Shown piece after piece: positions 1-8,174 of a stretch of 13,246 nt of DNA (position 1 is its first letter; the number at the start of each line of letters is the position of its first letter). This stretch comes from an uncultured Asticcacaulis sp. Lineage in GTDB: Bacteria; Pseudomonadota; Alphaproteobacteria; Caulobacterales; Caulobacteraceae. The translations under genes and the position numbers were made by a program. The notes under the pieces are model-generated. The model saw only the letters and a list, made by a program, of their open reading frames with translations. It was not told the DNA's origin and did no database searches. The stretch lies in contig CAMLPZ010000099.1 of the NCBI GenBank assembly GCA_946482045.1, positions 1 to 13,246 on the forward strand, read 5' to 3'.

Positions 1-455
1 GCGCCGGTCATGCCGCTCTGGCGGCCCATGCGCTCGATTTCCTCGTCGACTTCCTTGTCTTCGACCTTGACCTTCCAATGCTCCAACTCCTGCTTCTGCA
101 GGCGCTCCTCGACCAGAGAGGTCACCGCCTGCTGCTGGAAGGCGGAATAGTTCTCCTGGGTCACCTGGACGCCGGACGTGACCATGAGCAGCAGCATGCG
201 CTGCTTGAGGTCGTAGGAGGTGATCATGTCCTTGTTGACCGACATCAGGATGCCTTCGCCCAGGGGCGGGAGCTGCGGCGCCTGGGCGTGCCCCAGCGTC
301 GAGGCCGAGGCCAGCGCGGCGTCACCTGTGTCAGGCGTGGCTTCCTGGGCCAAGGCCGGAACAGCCAACGCCAGGAGGCTGGCGCAGGCCCCGACAAGAC
401 AAGCCTGGGCCGTGTGAAGTTTCAGCGCGGTTCGGAACGAGGACAAGATCGGCAT
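1..455 (-). CDS. surA: SurA-like periplasmic chaperone / peptidyl-prolyl isomerase, N-terminal part (cut by window edge)
   Basis: Translating the minus strand from the ATG at 455 gives an open frame of about 151 residues that runs off the left edge. It begins with a Sec-type signal peptide: a hydrophobic stretch at residues about 19-36 ends in Ala-Leu-Ala before Gln-Glu. The SurA N-terminal fold follows, with the typical segment SVNKDMITSYDLKQRMLLLM near residues 72-91, then a helical region rich in Glu, Gln and Lys. SurA escorts outer-membrane barrel proteins through the periplasm, and members usually carry one or two parvulin domains, which would lie beyond the edge. The gene starts 22 bases after the lptD stop in the same direction, so it is probably cotranscribed with lptD, whose product is a known SurA client in E. 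coli. There is no clear ribosome binding site; the start was chosen for the signal peptide. Family assignment is good, but the catalytic domain is not visible. Confidence 0.85.
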   Translation of the reverse strand, partial: MPILSSFRTALKLHTAQACLVGACASLLALAVPALAQEATPDTGDAALASASTLGHAQAPQLPPLGEGILMSVNKDMITSYDLKQRMLLLMVTSGVQVTQENYSAFQQQAVTSLVEERLQKQELEHWKVKVEDKEVDEEIERMGRQSGMTG

Positions 456-477
456 GGATAAACAGGTGACCCGGTGT

Positions 478-3159
478 TTAGCGGACATTGGCGAAGTCTG
501 CACCAGACTTGCCCAATGTGGCGAGGTTAAGGCGGAAGAGTATCGATGATTGCGGCTTGCCGTTCAAGCGGGTCAGGACCGTATCGTTACGTTGGTAGAC
601 CAGCTCGTACCAGATGCAGTCGTCGCGATAGATCGCGCTGACGGTCGAGCGGCGCCACTGGTTCTCGACCAGATCGCGGTCGAGGCGGGCGCTCACGCCC
701 CAGTTTTTGGTGAAGAAGTGGCGGGCATAGAGCTGCAGGTTGCGGTAATTGTCGCCAAACCGCCTGAGCTTGCCGTCCGGATCGAGCCTCGGCTGGATCA
801 GCACGTCGTTGAAGATGTAACGCAGTGTGGCCGTGGTATTGACCGTGAACGCGCTCAGGCCCGCTTCGCCCTGGGCCAGCCGGAGGCTGTCCGAATCGAG
901 GCGGAGGCGGGTATAGCCGTAAAGGCCCTTGCCGGTATCGAAGCTGGCGTCAACGACCCAGTCGGACGATTTGCTGCCCAGTCCGGAAATATCATAGGTC
1001 CGCTGGATATAGCCAGCCGGTGGCGGGGTGTCGGGCACGCCGTTGTAATAGGTATAACTGTCGTAGGCCGTGCCGTTGAATCGCGCCTGGACCGTATTGA
1101 GGAACTGATTTTCCGGCTTGTTGCGCAGGATCCGCCCGACCATGGCCTGCATTTCCAGGCCGGAAGTGAACTGAAGCTGCGACCTGAGGCCTAGGCTTAG
1201 GCGCGTGCCGCCTTCATAGACGTCGAAGCCGGGCGACTTGTTGGCCTGGAATAGCGTCGTGGTGTCGAACTCGAAGGACTGGCTGTCCTCGGTCGGAAGA
1301 AAAGGGCTGACCTGATCTTCGGGTGACGCGGCCAACTGGGCCATGGGCTCCAGCACGGCGGTGAAGTGCTCAAACTTACGCACCATAGGGTAGCTGAAGT
1401 TGAAACCGACCGTGCCAAGGTCTCGCGAGATCGACTCCTCGCGGCCCGCGGCATCCAGGTGCGACACTGTATACTGGTCGTGGCGGTAGTCGAAAAACGG
1501 CCCCCAGCGCAGGCCGCCGCGCGTGGTCATGTTGCCGTACCACGACGCGCCTATGCTGGCGCGGGCGGTGTCGTAGGGCGACGGCAGGACACCGGGCTGG
1601 CGGAAGAAGTCCGGCGCGCCGGCGCTGGTGTATAACTTATGCTGCAGGGCCAGGGCATTGACGCTGAGGGTCAGTTGGCCACCGAGCAGGCGACTCTGCG
1701 GCGACCAGTAGGCCTGTACCATCGGCGCAATGGCGGGATAGAGGTCCGAATTGACCGCGATGGGATAGTCGGTGATGCCGTTGGGATAAAGCACGGGATC
1801 GGGCGCCCCGCCGGTAATGGGATCAATATAGCCGCCGACTGCCAGGCTCTGGTAGTTGGCGATCGAAAACTGGACGTAGCTGTTGGGTGTCTGACGGATC
1901 AGGTGAGCCTGGTTAACCAGTTGGCGGTGTTCTGCCTGCCATTCGCCGACATTCTCCTCGTAGACGTCGTCGACATTGTACCGCTCGAAGAAGTTGGCGT
2001 TGTCGTACGGCCGCCCGTTGCCGTCGACAAAGCCACTTTTGTCCTTGACGTGCTGGGCGGTGAAGTTCCAGCGCCAGTCCGGGTTAATGGTGAAGGCGCC
2101 ATCGGCCAGCAGGTAGTCGCGCGTCTCCGCCTCGCCAATCCGCTCACCTGAATTGTCGAAATAGGCTTCGTTGGTGAAGCCGCCGCGAACGCGCAGCTTA
2201 CCCGAATAGAAATGCCGTCCGTACTCGAACGCCAGCATCGGATTGACGCCGGCATTCAGTTGCGGGCTGATGATCAGGTGCGAGTACGGCGAAATCGACC
2301 ACAGATAGGGTTGCTGATACGAAAAACCGCCGCGTTTACGCGTGAACTGGACGTCGGGTTGCAGGAAGCCGGACGCGCGCTCCAGCTCCGGGTCCGGCGA
2401 CCACATATAGGGCATGTACAGCACCGGCACGCCCTTAAGCTTTACGACGGCGTTGTTGTAATACACCATCTTCTTGTCTTTGCGCTGCGTGATCTCGCTG
2501 GCCTGGATCGACCATGACGGCTCTTGCGTCACGCCGTTCTTCTGGCACAGCTGGCAGGGCGTGTAGATGATGTTGCTCAGCCGGGTGGTGAAGTCGTTGA
2601 CGCGCTCGACGCGCCGCGCGAAGACCTTGGAATTATCGGCGGCAATGGCGGCGAAGTTCTCGCTGACGCCGGACTGGTTTTCGTCGTCATAGGTGATGCG
2701 GTCGGAATACTGCACAGAACCATCGGCATTGATGGTTTGCGTATTACCTTCGGCGGTCGTGACGCCGGTCTTGGTGTTATGCGTCACGCTGTCGGCGCGG
2801 ATGAGCCGGTCGTCCTGGCGCATTTCAACATTGCCGCGCGCGACGATGGTATCGTTGTCCGTCGTCGTCAGTTCCTGCGACTGGATGAAGGCCGCGCCTT
2901 TGGTCAGGCCGTCCGGACCGGGAATCGTCTCCGTCGCCTGCTGGGCGGGCGCCGAGGACGCCTGAGCCTTGCCCGCCTGGGCCTGTCCTATCTGAGCCTG
3001 GGCCGCCTGGGCCATGGCCAGTTCGAAAGCCAGTTGCGATCCGGTCGCCATGCGCGCGGGCGAGGCGTCACGGCCCTGCGCACCCGCGACCGGTCCGATC
3101 CCGGCGCCGATGGCCAGGGACATGAGGCCCACACCCAGCTTGAAAGAATTGCGATTCAT
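478..3159 (-). CDS. lptD: LPS-assembly outer-membrane protein LptD
   Basis: LptD is the outer-membrane barrel that inserts lipopolysaccharide into the outer leaflet, the last step of the Lpt bridge. I place the start at 3159 (893 residues) because it gives a signal peptide directly, beginning MNRNSFKLGVGLMSLAIGAG. An ATG at 3261 would add 34 residues, overlap lptG by 23 bases and bury the signal. After a Gln/Ala-rich linker (about residues 50-76) comes an OstA/LptA-like beta-jellyroll (about 85-200), with the segment DNDTIVARGNVEMRQDDRLI. The conserved entry to the barrel follows: YTPCQLCQKNG, then VPVLYMPYMWSPDPELERASGF. The rest, to a terminal barrel strand region, is rich in aromatic alternating strands. 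Only three cysteines are visible (202, 205 and 848), fewer than in E. coli LptD. The gene lies between lptG and the surA-like gene on the same strand. Confidence 0.96.
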   Translation of the reverse strand: MNRNSFKLGVGLMSLAIGAGIGPVAGAQGRDASPARMATGSQLAFELAMAQAAQAQIGQAQAGKAQASSAPAQQATETIPGPDGLTKGAAFIQSQELTTTDNDTIVARGNVEMRQDDRLIRADSVTHNTKTGVTTAEGNTQTINADGSVQYSDRITYDDENQSGVSENFAAIAADNSKVFARRVERVNDFTTRLSNIIYTPCQLCQKNGVTQEPSWSIQASEITQRKDKKMVYYNNAVVKLKGVPVLYMPYMWSPDPELERASGFLQPDVQFTRKRGGFSYQQPYLWSISPYSHLIISPQLNAGVNPMLAFEYGRHFYSGKLRVRGGFTNEAYFDNSGERIGEAETRDYLLADGAFTINPDWRWNFTAQHVKDKSGFVDGNGRPYDNANFFERYNVDDVYEENVGEWQAEHRQLVNQAHLIRQTPNSYVQFSIANYQSLAVGGYIDPITGGAPDPVLYPNGITDYPIAVNSDLYPAIAPMVQAYWSPQSRLLGGQLTLSVNALALQHKLYTSAGAPDFFRQPGVLPSPYDTARASIGASWYGNMTTRGGLRWGPFFDYRHDQYTVSHLDAAGREESISRDLGTVGFNFSYPMVRKFEHFTAVLEPMAQLAASPEDQVSPFLPTEDSQSFEFDTTTLFQANKSPGFDVYEGGTRLSLGLRSQLQFTSGLEMQAMVGRILRNKPENQFLNTVQARFNGTAYDSYTYYNGVPDTPPPAGYIQRTYDISGLGSKSSDWVVDASFDTGKGLYGYTRLRLDSDSLRLAQGEAGLSAFTVNTTATLRYIFNDVLIQPRLDPDGKLRRFGDNYRNLQLYARHFFTKNWGVSARLDRDLVENQWRRSTVSAIYRDDCIWYELVYQRNDTVLTRLNGKPQSSILFRLNLATLGKSGADFANVR

Positions 3160-3238
3160 CTCGGCCTTGTTATTCGCGGTCACGGTTCTATAGCACAAAA
3201 TCCGTCCCGGCCATCCCCGGAACAATCCTTCGATCCTT

Positions 3239-4369
3239 TTAGCCGTCCTCGGTGTAGACAAGCAGGGTCATGGCCCCAAGCATGGCCAGGACCGCGGGCG
3301 ACCAGCCGGCCAGTTCCACCGGGATCAGGTCGGCCATGCCAAGGCTTGAGAACAGCTGGTTGACGAAGAAGACCACGAAACCTAGCGATACACCTGATAC
3401 GACCAAGGCCGTCAGCCCGCCGAGGCGCATCAGCCGCAGTGAGAAGACAGCCCCCAGCATGGCCATGGCGGCAAACATCAGCGGCGTGGACAGAAGCTGG
3501 TGCAGCTTAAGGCGGTAGACGGTGGTCGGCAATCCTGCGGTGGCGTTGCGCTGTATAAGCACCGGCAGCTCCCAGAATGGCACCGACTGGGTCGAGGCAC
3601 GCCGGCGGAAGGCTGCCTGGGCGTCGAGATTGGATGGGATCGACAGACGTTCGTAATAGAGGGGCTGTTCGCCGGGCTTGGTTTCGCGCGCATTGCGCAA
3701 TTGCCAGAAGCCGGGCGTGAGGACCGCCGATTCGGCATCGACGCGGCTGGTGAAGGCCGGCACGCTGCGCGCATCCAGTTCGTAGGTCCAGAAGGTGACC
3801 TTTTGCAGGCGCCCCTCGGCAGGAGAGCCGGCGTCGGCGCGGATGATGGTCTGTTTTCGGTTGCCGCCCTGACGGATATAGACGCCGCCGGCGTCGGCGG
3901 CATCCGGCCCGGCCTTCTGGATGGCTAATACACGATGATCATAGCTTTCCTGCATCCGCGACGCGATCGGATTGAGCGCTGCAATGGTCAGGATACCGAA
4001 GGCGAAGGCCGTGACAGCCGCCGGCGTCACGAAGCGCCAGGCCGACATGCCGGCGGCGCGCATGGCGATCAGTTCGCTGCGGCGGTTGAGCCCGATGAAG
4101 GCGAAGATCGATCCGAACAGGAAGGCGAAGGGCAACAGGACAAGGATCAGGTTGGGCGATTTCTGCAGGATCAGCAGCAGGACATCGACGCCTGACAGGT
4201 CGGCTTCGGCGCCCAGCTTGGACACGCCGATATAGTCCATCAAAAGGATCAGGCTGGACACGACCGCCAGGGCGGACGCAAACATCGAGATGCAGGCCTT
4301 GAGGATATAGGTCTCGATGCGGCTGTGCCGCCACGGGTTCAGGTAACTGAGCGCGGTCTGCCAGGTCAT
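3239..4369 (-). CDS. lptG: LPS export ABC transporter permease LptG
   Basis: This YjgP/YjgQ-family permease of 376 residues is one half of the LptFG membrane dimer, which with the ATPase LptB pulls LPS out of the inner membrane. The N-terminus (RIETYILKACISMFASALAV) matches the LptG start helix. Three membrane segments fall at about residues 22-46, 62-92 and 104-130, with the conserved cytoplasmic motif RRSELIAMRAAGMS between the second and third, the coupling-helix region that touches LptB. A periplasmic beta-jellyroll spans about 150-270, and three more membrane segments close the protein. The ATG overlaps the lptF stop as ATGA (4366-4369), and a GAGG lies about eight bases upstream, so translation is probably coupled. 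LptF and LptG are similar. I assign LptG from its second position and from the start-helix sequence. The lptB, lptC and lptA genes are not in the window. Confidence 0.94.
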   Translation of the reverse strand: MTWQTALSYLNPWRHSRIETYILKACISMFASALAVVSSLILLMDYIGVSKLGAEADLSGVDVLLLILQKSPNLILVLLPFAFLFGSIFAFIGLNRRSELIAMRAAGMSAWRFVTPAAVTAFAFGILTIAALNPIASRMQESYDHRVLAIQKAGPDAADAGGVYIRQGGNRKQTIIRADAGSPAEGRLQKVTFWTYELDARSVPAFTSRVDAESAVLTPGFWQLRNARETKPGEQPLYYERLSIPSNLDAQAAFRRRASTQSVPFWELPVLIQRNATAGLPTTVYRLKLHQLLSTPLMFAAMAMLGAVFSLRLMRLGGLTALVVSGVSLGFVVFFVNQLFSSLGMADLIPVELAGWSPAVLAMLGAMTLLVYTEDG

Positions 4370-5508
4370 GCGGCGGGCCTCAGGGGTTCGAGCGCGGACA
4401 TACCCTGGGCGCGAGGGAGGCCGCGCTTGCTGTCACGCTTATGGATCAGGCGCAGGCAGATGACGATGGGGATGATTGGCACGGCGTACTGCAGGACGTT
4501 CATCACCACGCTTCCGGCCGACGCCGTTTCCGCCGCAATCCCTAAGATACGCACGACCGCGGCTATGCCGGCGACAGCCGCGATGCGCCGCCCATAGCCG
4601 CCACGGCTGAACTGCCCGCCCAGCACGGCGACAATCGCCAGCAGCATGAAGGTCAGGTTGTAAAGCGGGCCGGCCAGGCGGGCATGCCCTTCGGCCTGCA
4701 GCTTCTTCCAGCTTCCCTTTTCCCAGTCGAGCGCCATGTTCGGAAAGAACAGCTCGTGGATATAGCGGTCGCTTTCCTTGTACTGCAGGAAGTCGTCGCT
4801 GGAGAAGTAGCGCGACACGTCGAAGCTGGTCTCGTCGAAGGTCGCGTTGGTGATGGCGCCGTCATCGTTGATCTGCTGCGTTGAGCCACGGCGCATGATC
4901 AGGATGTTCGCGCCCTCGACATTGCTGATCTTGCCTTCACTGGCGACATAGGTGCGGTCCTTGCCGTTGGCTTCAGGCGTGCGGATGAATATCTGGCGCA
5001 GCAGACCGTTCTGGTCGATGCGCTGGACGTAGATGGTCAGGCCCGATGTCGCGGTCGAGAAGGCGCCTTCCTTGACGAGGCTGGAAATCAGGTCGTTGCG
5101 AATTCGGAACATCTCACCGCGCATGGCCCGCGCCGTCAGCGGCTGCAGGAACAGGTTCGATATCAGGCTGATCAGGGCAAACCACACGCCAATGCGAATC
5201 ATCGGCGAGGCCAGGCGCATCAGCGATGTCCCCGCCGCACGCATGGCGGTGATTTCGTGCTCGCTTTGCAGGCGTGTCAGCGCGATCAGCGCGCCGACGA
5301 AAATCGCAATGGGAAAGATCAGTCCGGCCAGCTGGGGAAGGGACAGGAGCGTGACGCGAATAAAGGTCCAGGCGCTCTGGCCGCGTTCCACGATCAGGTC
5401 GAACTGGCTGAGCGACTGGCTGAGCAGCGCGATCGCGGTGAGCGCCGCGACGGCGCCCAGCACCGGTACGATCAACTGGCGGAATATGTAGCGGTCGAGA
5501 ATGCGCAT
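4366..5508 (-). CDS. lptF: LPS export ABC transporter permease LptF
   Basis: This is the partner permease of LptG in the LptB2FG complex and the first gene of the lptF-lptG-lptD-surA row. The opening MRILDRYIFRQLIVPVLGAV is the usual LptF beginning, and I chose the start at 5508 (380 residues) for that reason. The frame stays open to an ATG at 5586, which would add a 26-residue Gly/Pro/Asp-rich leader with no family resemblance. Neither start has a clear ribosome binding site, so the longer form remains possible. Three membrane segments come first, with the coupling motif SEHEITAMRAAGTS between the second and third. A periplasmic jellyroll covers roughly residues 140-280 and three membrane segments follow. 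The C-terminus is basic and cytoplasmic (HKRDSKRGLPRAQG). The gene overlaps lptG by four bases and is divergent from pepA. Confidence 0.94.
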   Translation of the reverse strand: MRILDRYIFRQLIVPVLGAVAALTAIALLSQSLSQFDLIVERGQSAWTFIRVTLLSLPQLAGLIFPIAIFVGALIALTRLQSEHEITAMRAAGTSLMRLASPMIRIGVWFALISLISNLFLQPLTARAMRGEMFRIRNDLISSLVKEGAFSTATSGLTIYVQRIDQNGLLRQIFIRTPEANGKDRTYVASEGKISNVEGANILIMRRGSTQQINDDGAITNATFDETSFDVSRYFSSDDFLQYKESDRYIHELFFPNMALDWEKGSWKKLQAEGHARLAGPLYNLTFMLLAIVAVLGGQFSRGGYGRRIAAVAGIAAVVRILGIAAETASAGSVVMNVLQYAVPIIPIVICLRLIHKRDSKRGLPRAQGMSALEPLRPAA

Positions 5509-5664
5509 GCGGTCGGGAAGGCTGTCCGTTTTGGGCAAGGGCGGGGCGCCAAACCCACCGGTTTCGTCGCTTCCTTTTGACCGCATGCACGGTTAATTAC
5601 AAGTAACTAAGCGGCCTTTCCGGCAAAATATGACGCATAACACCGCCCTTGCGAAAAAAGCGTA

Positions 5665-5692
5665 TTGCGTCGGGCGAAAAAGCGCATAGATC
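5665..5692 (+). promoter_or_regulatory. candidate housekeeping promoter for pepA
   Basis: TTGCGT at 5665-5670 and CATAGATC at 5685-5692 are 14 bases apart. The second element matches six of eight positions of the Caulobacter sigma-73 minus-10 consensus (GCTANAWC), and 14 bases is at the top of the usual 10-14 spacing. Transcription would start near 5698, leaving a leader of about 20 bases before the pepA ATG. This is a match by eye only. I found no comparably good promoter for lptF on the other strand. Confidence 0.4.
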
Positions 5693-5707
5693 GACTACCA
5701 GCCTACC

Positions 5708-5711
5708 GGAG
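5708..5711 (+). promoter_or_regulatory. ribosome binding site that fixes the pepA start
   Basis: GGAG lies six bases before the ATG at 5718. An in-frame ATG at 5649 would add 23 residues, but it lies upstream of the candidate promoter and has no such site, so 5718 is the likely start. Confidence 0.7.
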
Positions 5712-5717
5712 ACGCTC

Positions 5718-7190
5718 ATGCATATCGAACTTGCAACCCTTGCCCCCGCCAATGCCATCCGCGCGGTCATCCTCGGTGAAGGGGACGCGGCAAGTCCGGG
5801 CTTCAGCGCGTTCGACGCCGCCGTGGCCGACCATGCCCGTCGGGCGCTGTCGGTCACCGGCTTCAAGGCTGCCAAGGGCAAGACCCAGGTCGTCGCCGCC
5901 CCGCCGGGCTTTGACGGCGCCGCGCTCGCCTTTGTCGGCGTCGGCGACCTGACGGCTCTGGATGCCGCCGGCATGGAACACGCCGCCGCCACGCTGTACC
6001 ACGCTGTCAAATCCGCAGGCATCGAAACGCTAAGCTTGGACGTCACCGGCTACGGCTCGGACATGGTGGCACGCGCCCTCTTGGGGCTGCACCTGGCCTC
6101 CTACCGCTTCGCCAAATACTTCGGCCCGGCCAAGGCCGACAAGGCGCCGACCCTGAAGTCCATTACCGTGGTATGCGACGATGTTGCCGCGGCCGAGGCC
6201 GCCTGGCAGCCGCTTTCCGCCATCCGCGACGGCGTTCTCTTCGCCCGCGACCTGGTATCCGAACCCGCCAATGTGCTCTATCCGGAATCCTACGCCGAGC
6301 GCGTCAAAGGCCTGACCGGCACCGGCCTTAGTGTCGAGGTGCTGGGCGAAAAGGAAATGGCCGAGCTTGGCATGCATTCGCTGCTGGGCGTGGGGCAGGG
6401 CTCGCGCAAGGAATCAAAGCTCGTCATCATGCAATGGAACGGCGCCGGCGCTGATGCGCAACCCGTGGCCTTTGTCGGCAAGGGCGTGACCTTCGATACC
6501 GGCGGCATTTCGATCAAGCCGGCCGAGGGCATGGAGGACATGAAATGGGACATGGGCGGTTCGGCCGCCGTCGTCGGCGCCATGATCGCTCTGGCGACCC
6601 GCAAGGCCAAGGTCAATGCGGTCGGCATAATCGGGCTCGTCGAAAACATGCCGGACGGCAATGCCCAGCGTCCCGGCGACGTCGTCAAGGCCATGTCAGG
6701 CACCACGATCGAAGTCATCAATACCGACGCCGAAGGCCGCCTGGTCCTGGCTGACGCACTCTGGTACTGCCAGGACCGGTTCAAGCCGCAATTCATGATT
6801 GACCTCGCCACCCTGACCGGCGCCATGATTATTGCGCTCGGCACCGATTATGCCGGTGTTTTCAGCAACAACGATGAACTGGCTGAACGTTTGGGTGAAG
6901 CGTCGAAGTCGGTGTCGGAAAACCTGTGGCGCATGCCGATGCCTACGCAATATGAAAAGCAGATCGACTCCAAGATTGCCGACATCCGCAATATCGGCGG
7001 CCGTCCGGCGGGCTCGATCACCGCGGCCCTGTTCCTTCAGCGCTTTGTCAATAACGTCCCGTGGGCACACCTCGACATCGCGCCAACCGCCTGGACGACT
7101 GAACAGCGCATCCCGTCCGTGCCCGAAGGCGCCACCGGATTTGGCGTGCGCACGCTCGACGCGCTGGTCGCCAGATTCTACGAACAGTAA
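5718..7190 (+). CDS. pepA: leucyl aminopeptidase (M17 family), PepA
   Basis: This cytosolic hexameric two-metal aminopeptidase releases N-terminal amino acids from peptides. The 490-residue length is normal for the family. The N-terminal macro-like domain covers about residues 1-160 and the catalytic domain about 175-490. The family signature NTDAEGRL is at residues 336-342 or so. By alignment with E. coli PepA, the metal ligands are Lys255, Asp260, Asp278, Asp337 and Glu339, with Arg341 and Lys267 as catalytic residues; all are present in VGKGVTFDTGGISIKP, WDMGGSAA and the signature. Some bacterial PepA proteins also bind DNA at Xer recombination sites, but nothing here shows that role. The gene heads a plus-strand row: holC starts three bases after its stop, and a small lipoprotein gene overlaps holC. 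It is divergent from lptF, as in other Caulobacterales. Confidence 0.96.
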   Translation: MHIELATLAPANAIRAVILGEGDAASPGFSAFDAAVADHARRALSVTGFKAAKGKTQVVAAPPGFDGAALAFVGVGDLTALDAAGMEHAAATLYHAVKSAGIETLSLDVTGYGSDMVARALLGLHLASYRFAKYFGPAKADKAPTLKSITVVCDDVAAAEAAWQPLSAIRDGVLFARDLVSEPANVLYPESYAERVKGLTGTGLSVEVLGEKEMAELGMHSLLGVGQGSRKESKLVIMQWNGAGADAQPVAFVGKGVTFDTGGISIKPAEGMEDMKWDMGGSAAVVGAMIALATRKAKVNAVGIIGLVENMPDGNAQRPGDVVKAMSGTTIEVINTDAEGRLVLADALWYCQDRFKPQFMIDLATLTGAMIIALGTDYAGVFSNNDELAERLGEASKSVSENLWRMPMPTQYEKQIDSKIADIRNIGGRPAGSITAALFLQRFVNNVPWAHLDIAPTAWTTEQRIPSVPEGATGFGVRTLDALVARFYEQ

Positions 7191-7193
7191 CGG

Positions 7194-7643
7194 ATGACGG
7201 ATATCTGGTTCTATCATCTTGAGCGCACCTCGCTGGAGCAGGCCCTGCCGGAACTGCTTGAAAAGGTGATGGGCCGGGGCTGGCGGGCCTATGTCCATGG
7301 TCTTGAGGATGACACGATTGCCGGGTTAGACTCGCACCTGTGGAGTTACAGTCCGGCGTCTTTCCTGGCCCATGGCCGCGAGGATGAACCGTTCGCCGAA
7401 CGCCAGCCCATACTGCTGGGCAAGAGCGGTAAGCGGGTCAACGGGGCAGAGGTCTACGTGTCGGTCGCTCCGGCCGACATTCCCGACCTTTCCGGCGCTG
7501 AGCGCGCGCTGATCGTCTTCGAGGACCGGGACGCGGAACACCTGGCCTGGGCGCGCGCCCAATGGAAAAAACTGAAAGGCGAGGGCTTGCCACTCGCTTA
7601 CTGGAAGCAGTCGGACACCGGACGTTGGGAGAAGATGCAATGA
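7194..7643 (+). CDS. holC: DNA polymerase III chi subunit, HolC
   Basis: This 149-residue protein matches the chi subunit, which in E. coli binds psi and the clamp-loader and contacts single-strand-binding protein at the replication fork. The start resembles the family (MTDIWFYHLERTSLEQALPELLEKVM). The conserved middle is present as LDSHLWSYSPASFLAHG near residues 44-60, followed by an ERQPILLG segment and the IVFEDRD segment. The C-terminal helix contains WARAQWKKLKGEGLPLAYWKQ, a common end for alphaproteobacterial chi proteins. The start is three bases after the pepA stop, so translation is probably coupled to pepA; the pair pepA-holC is common in proteobacteria. No psi (HolD) gene is visible here. 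Confidence 0.93.
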   Translation: MTDIWFYHLERTSLEQALPELLEKVMGRGWRAYVHGLEDDTIAGLDSHLWSYSPASFLAHGREDEPFAERQPILLGKSGKRVNGAEVYVSVAPADIPDLSGAERALIVFEDRDAEHLAWARAQWKKLKGEGLPLAYWKQSDTGRWEKMQ

Positions 7644-8038
7644 CGCTGAAAAAAGTCGCCGCAAAAGTGTCGGTTCTGGGCCTTATCGCGGCCGGATTGT
7701 ATGGCTGCGCCTCGGGGCCTGCGGAGGCGCCGGCGCCTTCGGCCCGCACCACGCCGCCCGCCGTCGCCGTGCCGTCGCCGGCCCCCGTTCCCGCGCCTCG
7801 TCCGGCCCCGCCGCCGCGTGCGCCGGAGTATAAGCCCATGGCCAACGACACCTGCGGCGCGCAAGCTTTGCAAAACCTTGTCGGCAAGCCGCGCACCGAG
7901 ATTCCCGTGCCGCTTTATCCGGACAGGCGCCGCGTCGTTTGTTCGACCTGCGTCGTCACGCAGGAGTTCCGCGCCGACCGCCAGACCATCGTTTTCGACA
8001 CGGATACGGGAATTATCAAGTCCGTCAGCTGCGGGTAG
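7640..8038 (+). CDS. small lipoprotein with I78-like peptidase-inhibitor domain
   Basis: The 132-residue product begins with a lipoprotein signal: a charged start, a hydrophobic segment, and a lipobox Leu-Tyr-Gly-Cys with Cys23 as the lipidated residue. Tyr before Gly is less usual but acceptable. A Pro/Ala-rich linker (about 28-62) should hold the C-terminal domain away from the membrane. That domain (about 71-132) has the pattern of the I78 inhibitor family: a first Cys72, LVGK, Arg-Val-Val, VVTQEFRADR, Asp...Gly-Ile, and a final Cys131-Gly. An added Cys-x-x-Cys at 101-104 sits where most members have none that I recall. I78 proteins inhibit serine peptidases such as subtilisin; the target here is unknown. 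The ATG overlaps the holC stop by four bases and has GGGAG at 7627-7631, eight bases upstream. The lipoprotein call is firm; the I78 call rests on the motif only. Confidence 0.8.
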   Translation: MTLKKVAAKVSVLGLIAAGLYGCASGPAEAPAPSARTTPPAVAVPSPAPVPAPRPAPPPRAPEYKPMANDTCGAQALQNLVGKPRTEIPVPLYPDRRRVVCSTCVVTQEFRADRQTIVFDTDTGIIKSVSCG

Positions 8039-8105
8039 CCAAAAACATCTCACAGCTCGGTATGCTGTTTAAATCGCTTTCCGATGGCAGGGCGTGATCA
8101 CAGAT

Positions 8106-8137
8106 GCTACCATGGGTAGCCCGGACGAGTCGCCCGG
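8106..8137 (+). repeat. two small hairpins in the gap before the response-regulator gene
   Basis: GCTACC and GGTAGC (8106-8111 and 8115-8120) form a six-base inverted repeat around ATG. Just downstream, two CCGG blocks and inner bases can form a second, imperfect stem. No T-run follows, so this is not a standard intrinsic terminator. It may be an operator or leader structure for the gene at 8175. The rest of the 136-base gap (8039-8174) shows nothing I can name. Confidence 0.3.
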
Positions 8138-8174
8138 ATGAGGTGCCGGATTACGGCCGGCGGATGAGGGTTTC

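Noticed and set aside
550..1194. Long plus-strand open frames opposite lptD (also 1639-2151 and 2524-3363)
   Set aside because: They lie wholly within lptD on the other strand, show no recognisable domain, and are expected by-products of codon bias in GC-rich DNA.
5593..5612. TTAA-like halves resembling a CtrA site before lptF
   Set aside because: Only one TTAA is present; the second half at the correct seven-base spacing does not match, so the site is not supported.
6696..7298. A 200-codon minus-strand frame opposite pepA
   Set aside because: It covers the catalytic region of a clear M17 peptidase and has no family resemblance or ribosome binding site.
8039..8105. Intrinsic terminator after the pepA-holC-lipoprotein row
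   Set aside because: No GC-rich stem followed by a T-run was found; the row may end by Rho or read into the receiver gene.
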